Below are positions 27,585 to 37,493 of a stretch of 64,000 nt of DNA, in pieces. Position 1 is the stretch's first letter. Every line of letters starts with the position of its first letter. The DNA lies in the NCBI GenBank assembly GCA_016716765.1, contig JADJVA010000011.1:10268-74267 (forward strand), written 5' to 3'. The notes beneath the pieces are model-generated. The model worked only from the letters and a program-made list of their open reading frames with translations. It was not told where the DNA came from and ran no database searches. The position numbers and the translations under genes were made by a program. This DNA comes from Bdellovibrionales bacterium. Its GTDB lineage: Bacteria > Bdellovibrionota > Bdellovibrionia > Bdellovibrionales > UBA1609.

Positions 27585-30084
27585 GAATCTTGAACCTTTC
27601 TATCGAAACTCAAGACTCTGATGGCTTCAAGACGTGTCAGCCTTGGAACTGTCTTCATTAGACTCTCGATCTTCTGGTTGTCTTCTCTTGTACTCGAGAA
27701 TCTCCAATACTCCTCGGGGCTTAGGATAATGCGAAATATTCGGGAGCCAAATTTGTCCTGATACAAAACCTCTGAAAATCTCTTCTGCTCTCTCGTTAAA
27801 TTCTCAAGACTCTCCATCTTATCCCTCGACAATTGAAATCTCTCCTGAAACTCTTTTCTCTCTCCATCAACGCTAAAGAGAAGTCGGTTGGGACTGTTCT
27901 CGATGATACCCTGATCATTTTGAACGATCAGATCCGTTGATTTTTGGCTGATGGCAATGAAGGATCCACCGAATTTTCTGACGTTAGCCGTTGAAAATTT
28001 AAAGAAGGGAAAGCAGCGCTTGATAAAAAGGGAGTCTCATCTGCGATAAAGACGAGTTTTTTGTCCTTTGATCTGATCATTTCAAGGTTAAATTGAGCCA
28101 TGACGAGTGAAAATCCGCCCTGGCCAAAATCAGCGTCACTGGCCTGATGAATATCTGAAAAATTATAGTAGCGAAGGCGACAGTCATCTTGAGACGGATC
28201 TTGCTCGGGTCCGCTGATCAGAGCATTTTGATAGATACCACCTTTAGCCCATCGGTAGAGGAGAGATTTTCTCGGAAGATCTTTTGATTCCTTTAAAAAC
28301 CCATCAATGGATAGAGTTTCATTGTCTTTTCTTTTGATCCCTTCGGCATAGAGAAATAGAGCTCTTTCCACCTGGGCTCTTAATTCCTTAGAGAGTGTCA
28401 GCTCTCCCTCTTCGGTCATGAGCACGTTGAGGAAATTTGATAGAACAGAAATTGAGGACTCATGAATGCCCTCTTTAAGACACAAAAAGGGATTCATGCC
28501 GGAGGGCTTGTCAAGGCTCAGCCGATACTCTTTCCCTTTTAAATTCTCGGTTTCCTTCGAGTGGCTTCCACCCACATCGACTTTGATAATATGAATTCGC
28601 GTGTCATGAAGAAGGGCTCTCGTGAGAAGATTGGTGAGTACACTTTTTCCACTGCCTGTTTTGCCACAGATAATCGTTGAGAAGGCGTCGTAGCGCTTAT
28701 CAAACAAATCGATCGAGTCCAGACTGTGGTCTCTGCGGTGAAGAAAAAGACTGTGGCAATCTTTAAGATTTCTATCTTCATCGCGGATATTTTGAGATTT
28801 TTGATCGACTCTCCTTTTTCGAGCCCCAAGAAGCGGGAAATAGAGGCTTAAGATGTCTCCTCTTTCCTTGAAACTTAAGTGATGAGAGCTGCCTGGAAGA
28901 AGAGATTTAAAGCAATTAAAGCTTCCGAATGTCTCAAGGGCAAAAGCTCCCATGGGTTTCATAGCATGAATGACAATTTTTGAGTCCTCCCGAATTAACT
29001 CCTCAGAGACTCTTGGCAAAATCACGTAGAGCTCGTAATTAAAAAGAGACTCCCTCTCAAGGGCTACTTTTTCTAAAAGATCTTCGGAATCATAATACTT
29101 CTGAGCCGATATCTTATCCCCTCCGCTCAATCCTTGAGAGGATTTGCGACGGAGCAAGAGCTCAGAGAGACTTGAGGGCATTTTTCTGACCTTCAAGGAT
29201 ATTTGATAGGGCTCGGGGATTTGTTGTCTGAGACTGTGAAGGGAGTTTAAGTTTAGAGCCGTGGGTGTTGGCCCCTGAAACTTCACAATCCCAAAAATCT
29301 CGGGCGATATCTCAATGCCGGCTTTGAGTATTCTTAAAAGTTTCCCCTGAGTGCTAAGGACCGGAGGTTTTTTTAATGCTCGGCACTCAAGGCCTATCTC
29401 TTCTAAATGTTTGAGATTAAACCCATCCAAAAGGGAGAGGGCGTAGGATTCCTCAACTGAGGTGGATTTCTTTCTCAAGATGGTCTTGATCAATTGAGAG
29501 AATCCCCCGATTTGGGTCTCAAGACTTATTGTGATCTTTTCCCGTGAGAATCCGATCTCTGAGAGCTCCTCTCTTCTTGATGAGAGAGCCGTACTTGAAG
29601 AAGAGAAGGCCCATTGAGAGCTGAGATTAATTTTAAGAGTGATCCTTGGATCGAGTGAAAGGGCAAATTGAGTGAGATGACGGCTCACATCCTCCAGATC
29701 GTCTCGCTCGGGATCGATTCCATCCACTTCAAAGGCTGTTAAGAGGCTTAAGTTTTCAAAGACCCAGAAGCGATGACCTCTTAGATCGAAATGATGAGTC
29801 AGTTTTGGATAAATCACTTGAACCCTCCTGTTGAAGGCCCGGGAGAGGAAGTCCCGGACTGTGTGTCTTCGAAAGTTGAGTCTTAAGAAAACAAGAGAAA
29901 GAGAGCAGATCAAAAGGTGAAGAAGAGGAAGAAACTTTGCCGATTCAAATTGTTTAAAGACCAGAAGGCCAGATAGAAAGAGAAGGCCAAGGAAAATAAA
30001 GTCCACCTCACTCAGGCCAAAAAACAAAGACGAATTATTGAGGGAATAAGAGGGTTTTTGGATGGGTTTAGGCACCAAAAACAC
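27581..30084 (-). pseudogene. virB4: VirB4 ATPase with VirB3-like N-terminus; one 1-base frameshift
   Basis: The first frame (30084-27928) has two N-terminal membrane segments of VirB3 type (FIFLGLLFLSGLLVF; LLHLLICSLSLVFL), Walker A IICGKTGSGKS near residue 475, and Walker B KLVFIADETPFL near 675, where the frame breaks. One base added at the T5 run (28023-28027) restores IKRCFPFFKFSTANVRKFGG, SFIAISQKSTDLIVQNDQG and ENSPNRLLFSVDGERKEF, and continues to the stop at 27581 (834 residues). An 83-residue frame at 27581-27832 is thus the VirB4 C-terminus, not a separate gene. VirB4 powers pilus and channel assembly. Confidence 0.85.
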
Positions 30085-30400
30085 TCCTTAATAATTCAAT
30101 AATGGCAGGTCCTCCAAAGGTGGCAGCAAGCCCTATGACTCCGCCAATGAGTATCTGCTTTCCCAAGAAAGGAGCCCCAAAGTGATAAAAAATAGCGCCG
30201 AGAGCAAAGGCAATCCCACTCGTTGCTTGTGCAAGACTTAAGAGACTTTGGTTGGCCATATTGGCCGCCTGACTGAGCCTACTTGCGTGGGCTGGATGAG
30301 AGAAAATTAAAATGAAAAGAGAAAGAGGAGAGAGCAGTTGAGTGAATAAAAATGCAGAGGTCTCATTTGTTTTGTCAATGTAGGTCTGATTATGTTTCAT
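30068..30400 (-). CDS. VirB2/TrbC-like pilin
   Basis: A protein of 110 residues with a long signal-type segment (LLSPLSLFILIFSHPAHA) and two further hydrophobic helices (GIAFALGAIFYHFGAPFLGK; ILIGGVIGLAATFGGPAII). This is the layout of VirB2/TrbC pilins. The stop overlaps the VirB4 start by 17 bases. Confidence 0.75.
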   Translation of the reverse strand: MKHNQTYIDKTNETSAFLFTQLLSPLSLFILIFSHPAHASRLSQAANMANQSLLSLAQATSGIAFALGAIFYHFGAPFLGKQILIGGVIGLAATFGGPAIIELLRSVFGA

Positions 30401-30461
30401 TTTTTTATTCCTTTCTAGAAATCTGTTTTGCTTGGAATGAATTCCCGCTTTTTTCCAGTCT

Positions 30462-30947
30462 TTATGGAGTTAAAGACGGTGGAATAAACTCGTACATCAG
30501 GTTGTAGTGGAGCCAAGTGTTAGGGTTGCCGGAGTCTTGAACCCATTGATCAACGGAGTATTTTCTCCACTCTCCAGGACTGATGAGTTTTCTCGCCTCA
30601 TCCGGCAGCGATTTACTAAAAAGGCCTGAGCCTTGAGAGAGAAGTCTCGGGGCTTCTGATTTTTTGAACTTTATTAATTCAGCTTTAAGCGCTTCAGTCT
30701 CTATTTTTAAGTCTTGCGATGCCTTTTCATTGTCAAACAGGTAAAGACTTGCAATTGCGAAACCTGATGAGAGAAGAGCTGCCCAAAGGGCTCCATGGCT
30801 AAATTTGCTTTCATCCTTTGGTGCCGACATAGACCCAAAAGACCCTCCAACAATGGCTCCCACACCCATTGAAGACAACTGCGATTGTCTGTGAGTGGCA
30901 CAGGAGTTCAAAAAAAGTCCCATCAAACAAATTCTCAGTGCTTTCAT
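30462..30947 (-). CDS. VirB7-type lipoprotein
   Basis: From the ATG at 30947 the protein starts MKALRICLMGLFLNSC, a lipoprotein signal with lipobox LNSC. Residues 20-70 are Gly/Ser-rich with one more hydrophobic stretch (ALWAALLSSGFAIASLYLF). It lies just upstream of the pilin gene. Larger than classical VirB7, so the label is by position and lipobox. Confidence 0.55.
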   Translation of the reverse strand: MKALRICLMGLFLNSCATHRQSQLSSMGVGAIVGGSFGSMSAPKDESKFSHGALWAALLSSGFAIASLYLFDNEKASQDLKIETEALKAELIKFKKSEAPRLLSQGSGLFSKSLPDEARKLISPGEWRKYSVDQWVQDSGNPNTWLHYNLMYEFIPPSLTP

Positions 30948-31065
30948 CTGGTTCTCCAAAAAGAAGGTCTAATGATTCGTCAGAAACACAATGAAATCTC
31001 GTCTCCTCAAGCACCTCTCTCTCGTTGAGAAAGAGAGAAGAGATTGAGGAGCATTTGAGATGGGC

Positions 31066-32376
31066 TTATTTTGAGGTCTTCGGAGTCCAAATCCCCATCA
31101 AATCAAAGTGAGAGAAAAGAGGCAGAGCTCTTTGATCAACAATTGTCATCGATGGGGCTTTGATATTCTGAGCTTTCAGATTGAGTCCAGATTCGCTCAC
31201 AATGAACTTCAAGCTTTCAAGTTGTCTCCCTGTGAGGATGTCACCCTGATCGCGAACAAGCTTCTTCTCAGCACAAACTGTGTGACATATTATATCAGGC
31301 ATTCCATCAATCCCCCTTCCGGTCCTATTCCTGCACTTCTCTTCTTCCCTGGCACATTCCTCGTGGCAAGTCGTAGCTCCCCTGAATGTTCTCATCGTGT
31401 CTTGAGGTCTTCCCTGATCAAAAAGAGAGAGAGTATTTGGATCTGATCCATAAAGCCCCACATACAGTGGTGTCTGGGGTCTTAAGTGAAAAGTGAGCTC
31501 CTTAGGGAATCCTTCACCCAAATGAACTCGGTCCATCGCAAACTGCAAGGACTCCTCATTGAGCGGAATCAACTCAAAAGGTCCTGGATTTTCGAAATTC
31601 AAATGTTGCTCGTCGACTGCGAAATTACATCCTAAATCTCGGTAAACCCTTTCATATATTTTAGTTTGTATCAGCCCCAAGCCTCTTTGTCCGAGGACAA
31701 TCTCAACGGGATTTTCCTCAAATGAGGTGATCTGAAGGACTCTCAACAATGCAAATCTTTTATCTACGAGCTTAATTTCAGAAAACGAAAGACTTTCACT
31801 TTCCTTCGACAGACTTGAAAACTCCTCAGGCGTCAGGCTCTTTGATTCAATTCGACTTGGAGGTGTTGAGAGCGAGAATTTTAGGACTCTTGCCTCCTTC
31901 TCTTTTTGTCCATTGATCTGGATCCGCACCGAAGCCGTCCTTGATTCAGAGGGAGTAAAAATATTCTTTAGTCCATGAACATGAAATTCCAGATTGAGAT
32001 TGGACTTCAAATCTGGTGTCAAACCCGCCACCACTTTGACGGCCGATAGAGGAAGCTCCGCCTCCGATTCCATGTATTTGATAAAGGCCCTAATCCCCCC
32101 CTCATGAATGGAGGAGTCGGGGATATTGGAAAGAGTTAGCACCATTTCGTCAGGCACAAGATATGGAAGTGAGAAGTTCTCACCAGAAAGCTCCATTTGA
32201 GATAGGGCTTTGACTTCATTGAGTCTCATCTCTCCATGAAGTGTTTCATCAATTTTTAAGGAGAGGCTCAAAGCCTCGCTTTTAGCCGGAGATGGAGCCT
32301 TTGAATGGTCATTATTTTTAAACGAACAAGCAAAGCACAGAAACGAGACAAGGAAAATATTCCAAAAAGAACGCAT
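31066..32376 (-). CDS. lipoprotein at the head of the T4SS operon
   Basis: ATG 32376 gives MRSFWNIFLVSFLCFACSF with lipobox FACS. The mature part of about 415 residues is beta-rich in the first half and carries six or more Cys in the last third (CHEECAREEEKC, ICHTVCAEKK), so it should be periplasmic or outer-membrane and disulfide bonded. No family recognised. As the first gene after the operator region it may be the first cistron of the transfer operon. Confidence 0.65.
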   Translation of the reverse strand: MRSFWNIFLVSFLCFACSFKNNDHSKAPSPAKSEALSLSLKIDETLHGEMRLNEVKALSQMELSGENFSLPYLVPDEMVLTLSNIPDSSIHEGGIRAFIKYMESEAELPLSAVKVVAGLTPDLKSNLNLEFHVHGLKNIFTPSESRTASVRIQINGQKEKEARVLKFSLSTPPSRIESKSLTPEEFSSLSKESESLSFSEIKLVDKRFALLRVLQITSFEENPVEIVLGQRGLGLIQTKIYERVYRDLGCNFAVDEQHLNFENPGPFELIPLNEESLQFAMDRVHLGEGFPKELTFHLRPQTPLYVGLYGSDPNTLSLFDQGRPQDTMRTFRGATTCHEECAREEEKCRNRTGRGIDGMPDIICHTVCAEKKLVRDQGDILTGRQLESLKFIVSESGLNLKAQNIKAPSMTIVDQRALPLFSHFDLMGIWTPKTSK

Positions 32377-32802
32377 AACTCCCCCTTTTGCCCGAAAATC
32401 GAACAAGAAAACGAGCTCACCCTTGCGTTGAGAACCAAGACGGAATAACTTCCGATTGCTTTGTGTTGGAAGATATTTTCCGCACCGGCTCTCCCTGGCA
32501 CTTTAGTTTCAGCTAAAGTTGTTAGGGCGAGCTTTTTTTTATTTAGTACCCACCATGAAAAAAACTCGAGCTTTTCACATTTACTCAAGCTTTACCCATG
32601 AAAACTTTGTTGAGACATCCAAATCAAAATATTCCTTTTGAATAAAGAAAAATCTTTGGCTAAACGAATTATGATCACCACGGTGATTTGATTCATTGAG
32701 CAATCAATAGGTTACACGTAGAAATGATCACCATGGTGATCATTTCTAGACTAAACGCATTAAAAAACGTGGATCGTTTGGATCTAGAAATCGGGGGGAC
32801 TA
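32377..32802. promoter_or_regulatory. divergent control region of the transfer operon and its regulator
   Basis: About 420 bases between the divergent genes at 32376 (-) and 32803 (+). It contains two copies of a GATCACC-GGTGAT palindrome, GATCACCACGGTGAT at 32673-32687 and a perfect 28-bp palindrome at 32720-32747 centred on CCATGG. Their spacing (about 53 bases) is five helical turns. The layout fits operators for the regulator encoded at 32803. Confidence 0.7.
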
Positions 32803-33582
32803 ATGAATTTATTGCCGGAAATTAGATTTAAAATTAACTCTTGGCTTGAAAGTGGGACCGGCCGATCATCAGCCATGCTTGCACGACTAGCGGGTCTGCC
32901 CTATTCAACCACTAGGCGTGTTGTTCAGGGAGAGTCCATTTCTACCTGCGTAAATCTCGCAAATATTTTAAGTGTCGTGCTTGAAAACAACGATGCTCAT
33001 CTTCTTGGGTCTCTCCTAAAGGAGCAATTTCCAAATGAAACTTCTGTAATTGAGACCTTTATATCTAAAGGTCTCATTTCTGATGATTCCCGCCAAAAGC
33101 TCAACAGGTTCATTAATGACGATCCAATCTCATCAGTTATTTACGCTATATGTAATTCAGATATAGGAGTATCTGCTGATGAAATTGAAAATGAGTATGG
33201 ACGAGCAGGAATGAGAGCCTTAGATAATTTGATTAATGCAGAGCTCGTCGAGCAAGCAGGTGGCAAATTTAAGACATCTACGGATAAAAAAGTAAACTTT
33301 ACCGTTCAGTCGTTTAAAAACGCTTTGAAGGGACATGTTGACAACATGTTATTTGAAAACCTCGAGGAGAACTTAGCTTTTGGCTATATTCAGTGGGGAA
33401 CCATTTCAAAGGAGGCATATTGTCAAGCGCTAGTGGCCTTAAAGAAAAATATGCAGGAGATTGAATCACTAATAACAAATAACCCTGGAAATATTCCTAT
33501 TTATTTTCTATCGTTGGGCAACTCATACGTTGACCTAAAATCATTCACTGAACGGGAGAAGAGAAAAAATGAAAAAAATTAG
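32803..33582 (+). CDS. HTH regulator, probable controller of the transfer operon
   Basis: A protein of 259 residues. Residues 17-45 form a helix-turn-helix (SAMLARLAGLPYSTTRRVVQ), and a second winged-helix-like part is seen around residues 120-165 (SADEIENEYGRAGMRALDNL; INAELVEQAGGKFK). The C-terminal half is helical. ATG 32803 is preceded by GGGGGG. It is divergent from the T4SS operon with two palindromic sites between. It resembles in outline the TIGR02147-type regulators of Bdellovibrio-like genomes, with low certainty. Confidence 0.65.
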   Translation: MNLLPEIRFKINSWLESGTGRSSAMLARLAGLPYSTTRRVVQGESISTCVNLANILSVVLENNDAHLLGSLLKEQFPNETSVIETFISKGLISDDSRQKLNRFINDDPISSVIYAICNSDIGVSADEIENEYGRAGMRALDNLINAELVEQAGGKFKTSTDKKVNFTVQSFKNALKGHVDNMLFENLEENLAFGYIQWGTISKEAYCQALVALKKNMQEIESLITNNPGNIPIYFLSLGNSYVDLKSFTEREKRKNEKN

Positions 33583-33868
33583 TATATTGGTATTCCTATT
33601 TCTAACGACTCCCTCCTTGGCCGGTAATGGTTCGGGGGTAGGTGGAACCGGAGGGTTTCACACTCAACCCATTGAGAAAGATCAAGAGGACGGTTATTCT
33701 CGTGTGCAGTTTGTTGAACGTCACCAGGGAGAGACGACCTTCATTCTCAAAAGAGATGGTATTGAACATGTTTTTTCTCTACGGCCAGAGGAAATCGATC
33801 CTCAGATGATGAATCTCATTTTTAAATCAGAGCAAAACAGGGGAGAGCCCGTTTTTGTAGAAATTTAG
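33569..33868 (+). CDS. small secreted protein
   Basis: A protein of 99 residues with a signal peptide (ISILVFLFLTTPSLA), a Gly-rich start to the mature part (GNGSGVGGTGG) and a short beta-rich domain (TTFILKRDGIEHVFSL). It overlaps the regulator end by 14 bases, so the two are cotranscribed. Function unknown. Confidence 0.65.
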   Translation: MKKISILVFLFLTTPSLAGNGSGVGGTGGFHTQPIEKDQEDGYSRVQFVERHQGETTFILKRDGIEHVFSLRPEEIDPQMMNLIFKSEQNRGEPVFVEI

Positions 33869-33890
33869 ATTTTTATCAAGAGCGAAAATG

Positions 33891-33912
33891 AATGGAGAGT
33901 GAATCTCTTCAT
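33891..33912. terminator. possible bidirectional hairpin between convergent genes
   Basis: AATGGAGAG and CTCTTCATT pair with one G-T wobble around a 4-base loop. It lies between the convergent ends at 33868 and 33982. No strong T-tract. Confidence 0.3.
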
Positions 33913-33981
33913 TAGGATGATAATATCTCAGAACAGGGGTTCTCAGGAAATGAAAGCCCCTTTGTTTTTTAGGTGCTGACC

Positions 33982-36093
33982 TCACTGCCGTTTTTCACAG
34001 CCAATTAAGCGCCCTTGAAGGCACATGATTCGATAGCGACGGCTGATTGTCTCAAAGATATTTTGGTGAGCGCTGCCGATTTCAGGGTTTCTCTTCCATT
34101 CATTTGTTGCCGCAGGACTTCGCGAAGGGTCACCGTATTTTTTCCCTCCCGGCAGATATTGTTTTAGATCGAATTTATCAAAGGGATTGTCACTTCGCTT
34201 TCCGTTTTCAAGAACACCACTAAAGCTGGAATATCCCTCTCGAGATTCGGCTCCAAGAGGACTTGAAGTATAGCCTCCACCACCACCGATGCCCTTTAAA
34301 ACGTCAGTATCATAGCCGGGGCCTCCATAGCCACCACCCCCTCCCGAGTAGGGCATAGCACTTCCTCCGCCGCCTCCGCCCCCGGCAAATCCTCCACCGT
34401 TATTGGGAATGGCATTGGCCCTTGCCTCTTCTCCCAATCCCTCACCAAAGATGGGAGCTTGCACTTGTGCATTCGTGTCGGTAACACTGAGGTCACTGCC
34501 GTCAGCCGCTCTGGTTCCAAATCCTGTGTTCTGAAATGAACTCCCACTTCCTGATCCGCTCCCGGTCGAGGCACTGCCTCCGCTTAATCCTGAACAAAGA
34601 GGATCGGATTGAGCATTGGGTCCTCGGCAATTAACACAGATTGGATTTGAAGCGTTGACGGGATCGTTACAGTCTCCGTTAAAAACAGGCTGCTGGTCAA
34701 TGTTGGGAAATCCTGTCACTTGATTCGTGGCGGCTTGTTGGCAAAGATCGGCAAATCCACTCGCTGCAGCTGATTGAGCCGCTTGTCCTCCCATGGCCGC
34801 CACATTTGAGTTATAGCCCGTACACCGAGTGCCTCTTCCATCTGCATTGGCTTGAGCGGCTCTGTAATCACTGACCAAGCTCTCAGGGCACTTGGCACCT
34901 TTTCCACCGTTTGCCCTGAAGACCGTGTCCAATTGACTGCATTCGGTTAAAACTCTGCGGTACTTATTCGACACTTCCTGGCACTTATCTTCGCAAGTGC
35001 CCTTATCAGAAAAGCACTTTGCTCCCAAAGCCGTATTGGCTCCAGCCCCTCCGAGGGCTACAAGTTTCATAAACTCACAGCTCTTGGCAATTCCCGCAGA
35101 ATCGCCTCCCGAAGCCCCACCCATGGAGACCATACCAGCGGCTCCAACTAAGAGTGTTCCCATGGCTGTTATCGAACTCGCACTCGGTCCATCAAGACCT
35201 GACACACACTTCACCGGATCATTGCAACAGGTATAGGCTTTTTTGTGAGCCTCTTCGCAGTAGGCTCTATCACTCTCAACTTCCGGTGCCTGAGGAAATC
35301 CCTGAATGGTATCATTCATTCCAACAGTGGAGTCTGATTCCGCTTGACCTGCATCTTCATTCGCTACTGTGCTCATCGGTCGTCCATCGGATCCGCACTG
35401 AGGCAGTCCATCTTGCTTTTGCGACTCTTTCATCCAACAAGACGGCTCCCCATTGTCATCGCACATGGCCTTGCCTTTGACTTGGCCTGAGTCAGCTGAC
35501 CAGCAAGAGGCTGTTTGAGTTGAAGAGGATTCATCTTTCGATGAAGACTTGCTAGCTTTCTCTGAGTCCTTTGCATCTGCATCATCTTTTTGTCCTGAGG
35601 ATTTGCCGGAGCCATTCTTCGTCGTGGTCCCTTTCTCTGATGGTTTCGTAGCAGGATCTGACCCCGAACCTCGTGGAGATTGTGAAGTCCTACTTCGAGG
35701 AGTTTGAGGGGTTTGGTTCGAGCCGCAGGTGGGATCGAAATCTAAGCATCCGGCAGATCCTCCGCCATCTTCTATTTTCTTGCTAGGCCGTGGAATCGCA
35801 TTCCAATTAATTGGATCTGGAAAAGTATCAAAATCCCCTCCATAGGAGCGATTCTTCTCGAAATAGGCCAGATTTGCAGGAGTCAATCGAAAGGCGGGCA
35901 AAAAAGTACCGTCCGGATTTCTTGTTCCACAGTGTCCATACTTTTCAGTGATGCCAGCAGGGCAACTCAAGGCGTGAGACACTTTTGGAATCAAACAGGC
36001 AAAAACAGAGACAAGAGCGCAAACGACAAAACGGAACTTATCACCACCACTCAATCCAGAAGCCTTTGATATATTCAAAAAGTTCTCCACCAC
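33982..36093 (-). CDS. large secreted Cys/Gly-rich protein
   Basis: A protein of 703 residues. Signal segment near residues 22-42 (FVVCALVSVFACLIPKVSHA). Then come a Ser/Lys/Gly-rich linker (about 105-190), a Cys-rich central part (CCNDPVKC, CEDKCQEVSNKY), and a Gly-rich region with FAGGGGGGGSAMPYSGGGGG near residue 570. A hydrophobic Gly/Ala stretch (MGTLLVGAAGMVSMGG) may cross a membrane. No family recognised. It neighbours the transfer operon and is likely an exported surface or channel accessory. Confidence 0.6.
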   Translation of the reverse strand: MVENFLNISKASGLSGGDKFRFVVCALVSVFACLIPKVSHALSCPAGITEKYGHCGTRNPDGTFLPAFRLTPANLAYFEKNRSYGGDFDTFPDPINWNAIPRPSKKIEDGGGSAGCLDFDPTCGSNQTPQTPRSRTSQSPRGSGSDPATKPSEKGTTTKNGSGKSSGQKDDADAKDSEKASKSSSKDESSSTQTASCWSADSGQVKGKAMCDDNGEPSCWMKESQKQDGLPQCGSDGRPMSTVANEDAGQAESDSTVGMNDTIQGFPQAPEVESDRAYCEEAHKKAYTCCNDPVKCVSGLDGPSASSITAMGTLLVGAAGMVSMGGASGGDSAGIAKSCEFMKLVALGGAGANTALGAKCFSDKGTCEDKCQEVSNKYRRVLTECSQLDTVFRANGGKGAKCPESLVSDYRAAQANADGRGTRCTGYNSNVAAMGGQAAQSAAASGFADLCQQAATNQVTGFPNIDQQPVFNGDCNDPVNASNPICVNCRGPNAQSDPLCSGLSGGSASTGSGSGSGSSFQNTGFGTRAADGSDLSVTDTNAQVQAPIFGEGLGEEARANAIPNNGGGFAGGGGGGGSAMPYSGGGGGYGGPGYDTDVLKGIGGGGGYTSSPLGAESREGYSSFSGVLENGKRSDNPFDKFDLKQYLPGGKKYGDPSRSPAATNEWKRNPEIGSAHQNIFETISRRYRIMCLQGRLIGCEKRQ

Positions 36094-36287
36094 TCAGGGA
36101 CTTCTGGCAGGATGAAGGTTCTTTACGGAAATTTGCCTGCTCTTAAATTTGATTTTACAGGTAAACTGATCCTGTATCAAAAATTATAAGAGAGAGTTTC
36201 ATTTACGCCTAAGTGTTTGATATTTTGGATCTATCTCGTCTCAATTTGAGACTTAAACCAAGACCGTGATCTGAATCAAATTAATTG

Positions 36288-37481
36288 TTAAATGGATCTC
36301 GTTGCGTTACCATTTTGCTTCGGTTCACTTCGACCGAACTTCTTTCGAAAATTGATGAATTCCTCGTAAAAGGAATTTCCGTCAACCGCTAAATTTACGC
36401 GATTTTCAATGTGAAAATCGCCTTCCGTATCTGTAGCATTAGGAAGCAGCCTATTTCCGCCATGTACACCGGTAAATGTCAAAACTCCATGTTCATCACG
36501 TACTGCAAGTGCTGAACCAGAAGATCTATCGAGAGTATCGCCGTCATGAATCAAGACATTCTTGATCGCCGGTCCTAAATCCGAGTCAGGGTTTCTATAA
36601 ATATTAAAAGGCTCACAGTTTTTGTAAAAAGGAGAGTCCTTGATTTTACCGTTCTCATCTCTCAGACTCACCATCTCAATTTTTTTCGAAAAGCGCGTAT
36701 CATCGAGAGGCTTAAAGGCAAGAGGTTTGGGCCAGTGCTTTCGATCAACTGGTACTTTCTTCCCAATTTTTCCATTAGCATCCCTTTTTCCAACCGAAAC
36801 CCCGACAGGCTCTTTCAGTTTTACAAAGGCATAATCCTTATGTCTGAGCTCTCTCGGATTCTGACTTCCGTACTGAATCGACTCAATTTCATAGCTTCTC
36901 CACTCATAAGCCACATCTGGATCTTTTCTTAATTCCTTTGGAATCCAGACTTTTGTTGAAAACTTGAAGCCTTTCCCATCACTGTACTTATCGATTTCAC
37001 CGTCAATATGATTCAAAAATACATGAGCTGCCGTAATTACAATATCTCCGTCCATAACTAAGTGGCCAGTGCCTGTGCAAACTCCTCCGCCCTTAGCTCT
37101 ACACTTGCGACTGTAGTCCCCGATTTCACCAACCCCAAACAAGGCCTTATCTTCTTCACTTGAATTTTCATCAAAGAAAAATGGGCAACGTCCGTCATTT
37201 CCCATAATCGCAGTTGGAATAAATCTTCCCAGCTGCTGGAGATTTTTGGCATTGGCTGGTGAATTCTCACAGCCCTTCACAAAGTCGGTCCTTTTGTGGT
37301 CCGAAAAAAACGGCTCTGGCTTTCCCGTCTTTGAATTGATTATCCAATCCCCGGGAGGCAACCCGGATTGCGCATAGGCCTTTGAAAATCCAAGCCCCAA
37401 ACAAAAGGACTTCAAGCAAATCAATAGAGCCAAATAGTAAATGGGATCGACGCTCATTGTAGTTTTTATTTTGAAATTCAT
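36288..37481 (-). CDS. secreted trypsin-like serine protease
   Basis: ATG 37481 (AAGGTG upstream) gives about 397 residues. Signal peptide: LALLICLKSFCLGLGFSKAY, then AQS. Catalytic triad in order, numbered from an ATG four codons further up: His157 in ITAAHVF, Asp220 in KDYAFVKL and Ser325 in DRSSGSALAV, in place of the common GDSGGP. CTGTGHLVMDGD precedes the His as in S1 peptidases. It would act outside the cell or in the periplasm. Link to the transfer genes is by position only. Confidence 0.8.
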   Translation of the reverse strand: MNFKIKTTMSVDPIYYLALLICLKSFCLGLGFSKAYAQSGLPPGDWIINSKTGKPEPFFSDHKRTDFVKGCENSPANAKNLQQLGRFIPTAIMGNDGRCPFFFDENSSEEDKALFGVGEIGDYSRKCRAKGGGVCTGTGHLVMDGDIVITAAHVFLNHIDGEIDKYSDGKGFKFSTKVWIPKELRKDPDVAYEWRSYEIESIQYGSQNPRELRHKDYAFVKLKEPVGVSVGKRDANGKIGKKVPVDRKHWPKPLAFKPLDDTRFSKKIEMVSLRDENGKIKDSPFYKNCEPFNIYRNPDSDLGPAIKNVLIHDGDTLDRSSGSALAVRDEHGVLTFTGVHGGNRLLPNATDTEGDFHIENRVNLAVDGNSFYEEFINFRKKFGRSEPKQNGNATRSI

Positions 37482-37493
37482 CTTCAATGTCAC

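Noticed and set aside
27581..27832. Separate 83-aa gene
   Set aside because: It is the VirB4 C-terminus after a 1-base frameshift.
27581..30084. Programmed frameshifting in VirB4 as regulation
   Set aside because: The break site is not a standard slippery heptamer, and similar breaks occur in many unrelated genes here.
34296..34574. Minus-strand frame within the Gly-rich protein gene
   Set aside because: It is an alternative frame of the Gly-rich repeat region without its own start signals.
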